21,307 nt of DNA, taken from assembly GCA_052145775.1 (NCBI GenBank), contig JBKQNY010000150.1:1-21307 (forward strand), in the 5' to 3' direction. The position numbers were made by a program, and so were the translations under genes. Positions within the stretch are counted from its first letter, which is position 1. Every line of letters starts with the position of its first letter. This document shows, piece after piece, positions 20,223 to 21,307 of the stretch. This stretch comes from CAVYPR01 sp052145775 (lineage in GTDB: Bacteria; Actinomycetota; Acidimicrobiia; Acidimicrobiales; RAAP-2). The notes under the pieces were generated by a model that was given only the letters and a program-made list of their open reading frames with translations, had not been told where the DNA came from and did not search any database.

Positions 20223-21019
20223 GGCCCGAGCGAGCCGGGCCCCGGAGGCGTCCCGCCGTAGAGGGGGCAGTACGCCTGGAAACTACAGAACCGGCAGAGC
20301 CCCGAGGCCCGCGGCCGGAAGTCCCCCCGGTCGCAGGCCTGCTCGATCGCCCGCCAGACGGCGACGGTCCGACGCTGCTGGCCCTCGAGGGTCTGCTCGC
20401 TGGGCACGGCGGTGATGGCCGTCGGTGTGCGCAGGTAGAGGAGGCGGACCTCGGCCGGCCGGCGGCCCAGCACCTGCTCGCAGAGGAGGGCGTAGAGGTA
20501 GACGCCGGTCAGCCGGCCCCGCTCGTGCCGGGGGCCGGGGGCGCTGCCCGTCTTGTAGTCGACGACCACCAGCTCGCCGGCGTCGTTCACGTCGAGCCGG
20601 TCGATGATGCCCCGCAGCCGCACGTGGGCCAGCTCGGCCTGGACCCCCAGCTCGACGCCGACCGCCCGTACCCGGTCAGGGTCCTCCAGCTCGAAGTAGT
20701 TGCCGACCAGCACCTCGGCGTCGTCCCGGAACGCCCGGGCCCCGTCCTCGTCGAGCCCCAGGGCCGCGAACTCGGGGTCGTTCCGCAGGGCGAGCCACGC
20801 CGCGTCCAGCTCGGCCGTGGCCGCGGCCCGGGTGCGGCCCCCGGCGGGGTGGTCCCAGATGAGGGCTTCGAGGGCCGCGTGGACCAGGGTGCCCTTCAGC
20901 GCGGCCGGCGAGGGGAGCTGCGGCAGGCCGTCGACGTAGGCGAGGCGGAAGGCCAGCGGGCAGTCGGTGAACGACGACACCTTGGACGGCGAGAGCGACC
21001 GGGGGAGGGTGAGCGACAT
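20219..21019 (-). CDS. RecB-family PD-(D/E)XK nuclease with Cas4/AddB-like Fe-S cysteines
   Basis: 266 residues. Nuclease residues are H47 (GTLVHAALE), D140 (RGIIDRLD), D154 and K156 (VVVDYKTG), with a QxxxY-like region replaced by TGVYLYALL. Four cysteines, C20 (TDCPLAFRL) and C242, C245 and C251 (CRFCSFQAYC), are placed as in Cas4, AddB and Dna2 domains that hold a 4Fe-4S cluster. It is a single-domain protein, without helicase motifs, like the actinobacterial RecB-family exonucleases typified by M. tuberculosis Rv2119. A role in DNA end processing is inferred. Start is ATG at 21019, where the family similarity begins (LPRSLSPSKVSSFTDCP), with TAACCT 8 nt upstream. Heads the run with the PAP2 and DsbA-fold genes. 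No CRISPR array or cas genes are nearby. Confidence 0.9.
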   Translation of the reverse strand: MSLTLPRSLSPSKVSSFTDCPLAFRLAYVDGLPQLPSPAALKGTLVHAALEALIWDHPAGGRTRAAATAELDAAWLALRNDPEFAALGLDEDGARAFRDDAEVLVGNYFELEDPDRVRAVGVELGVQAELAHVRLRGIIDRLDVNDAGELVVVDYKTGSAPGPRHERGRLTGVYLYALLCEQVLGRRPAEVRLLYLRTPTAITAVPSEQTLEGQQRRTVAVWRAIEQACDRGDFRPRASGLCRFCSFQAYCPLYGGTPPGPGSLGP

Positions 21020-21027
21020 CGGGGCCC

Positions 21028-21033
21028 AGGTTA
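21028..21033 (-). promoter_or_regulatory. Putative -10 box of leaderless nuclease operon
   Basis: Minus-strand TAACCT ends 8 nt before the ATG at 21019; no Shine-Dalgarno is present. The plus-strand gene starts 69 bp away, so this is a short divergent promoter region. Confidence 0.45.
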
Positions 21034-21088
21034 CGGCCGGGTCGCGACCGTACGTGGCGATCGTGCTTCGAGGGGGTAGAACGGTCGC

Positions 21089-21307
21089 ATGGCAACTCGA
21101 CGGAAGGGCCCTTCGGAGGCACCGGCGGCCTCCGGCCATCTGGTGCGCAGCGAGGCCTGGGCCGGCCTGCGGCCGGGCGACCAGGTCGAGGTGGAGGGGA
21201 CGCGCTTGCGCTCGGCCAGCTGGGCGTACGTGGCCCACGTCCGCAACACCGAGAGCGGGGCCGAGTGGGTGGAGGTGGTCGGCGGACGGCCCGGCGACCG
21301 CAAGCTC
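21089..21307 (+). CDS. Unrecognised small protein, N-terminal part (3' truncated by window)
   Basis: An open frame of 73 codons runs off the window end, starting at ATG 21089. The first ~15 residues are basic and disordered (MATRRKGPSE). The remainder looks like a compact beta domain: GLRPGDQVEVEG, then SASWAYVAHVRNTESG and AEWVEVVGG, with alternating hydrophobics and turn glycines suggesting a small barrel. I do not recognise the family. A G-rich GAGGGGG lies 12 nt upstream, and a -10-like TAGAAC ends 6 nt before the ATG. Codon third positions are strongly G/C, as in its neighbours, which supports a real gene. Confidence 0.7.
   Translation, partial: MATRRKGPSEAPAASGHLVRSEAWAGLRPGDQVEVEGTRLRSASWAYVAHVRNTESGAEWVEVVGGRPGDRKL

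Noticed and set aside
20219..21019. Cas4-like nuclease as a sign of a CRISPR-Cas locus
   Set aside because: No repeat-spacer array or other cas gene is visible; the protein fits the stand-alone RecB-family exonucleases of actinobacteria.

Overview
The window is very GC-rich, almost fully coding DNA from what looks like an actinobacterium. The signs are GTG and TTG starts, a mycothiol S-conjugate amidase (mca), an F420-type PPOX protein, a PspA-HtpX-PspAB module and many apparently leaderless transcripts. The gene content would suit a deep actinobacterial lineage such as Acidimicrobiia, but that placement is inference; there is no rRNA or tRNA to test it. No mobile element, CRISPR array, tRNA or prophage is visible, and no gene-free stretch reaches 300 bases.

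Layout. 1-4791: envelope-glycan membrane proteins, namely the C-terminal part of a polytopic GT-C-like protein, a convergent class I methyltransferase and a divergent YfhO-family protein. 4838-8699: a PadR regulator, an ABC ATPase and an FtsX-type permease with ATGA overlaps, preceded by a good promoter carrying two ATACT/AGTA inverted repeats. 8721-9533: two minus-strand genes, a PilZ protein and a PPOX/F420 protein. 9768-12334: plus-strand housekeeping genes for endonuclease IV (nfo), fumarase C (fumC) and pterin-4a-carbinolamine dehydratase. 12311-15539: minus-strand genes for a PtpB-like phosphatase and the pspA-htpX-pspAB envelope-stress operon. 15642-16496: mca, divergent from pspA. 16503-21019: a minus-strand run of a Fe-S PD-(D/E)XK nuclease, a PAP2 phosphatase, a DsbA-fold protein, purK, purE and a ChbG/YdjC deacetylase. 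21089-end: the start of an unrecognised gene.

How the genes fit together. Three small units have clear joint logic: the PadR-controlled exporter, the Psp membrane-stress operon, and purK-purE for the carboxylation step of purine synthesis. The most striking pattern is in gene starts. Eight genes have a TAnnnT -10 box ending only 6-9 nt before the start codon, as expected for leaderless mRNAs. By contrast pilZ, pspA and pspAB, and more weakly padR, have leaders or Shine-Dalgarno-like sequences. The pspA/mca intergenic region also holds a perfect 11-bp inverted repeat overlapping both promoter regions.

No convincing wholly new multi-gene system was found. The best leads are the PadR operator pair, the pspA/mca inverted repeat, the single-cysteine DsbA-fold protein and the envelope-glycan membrane cluster.
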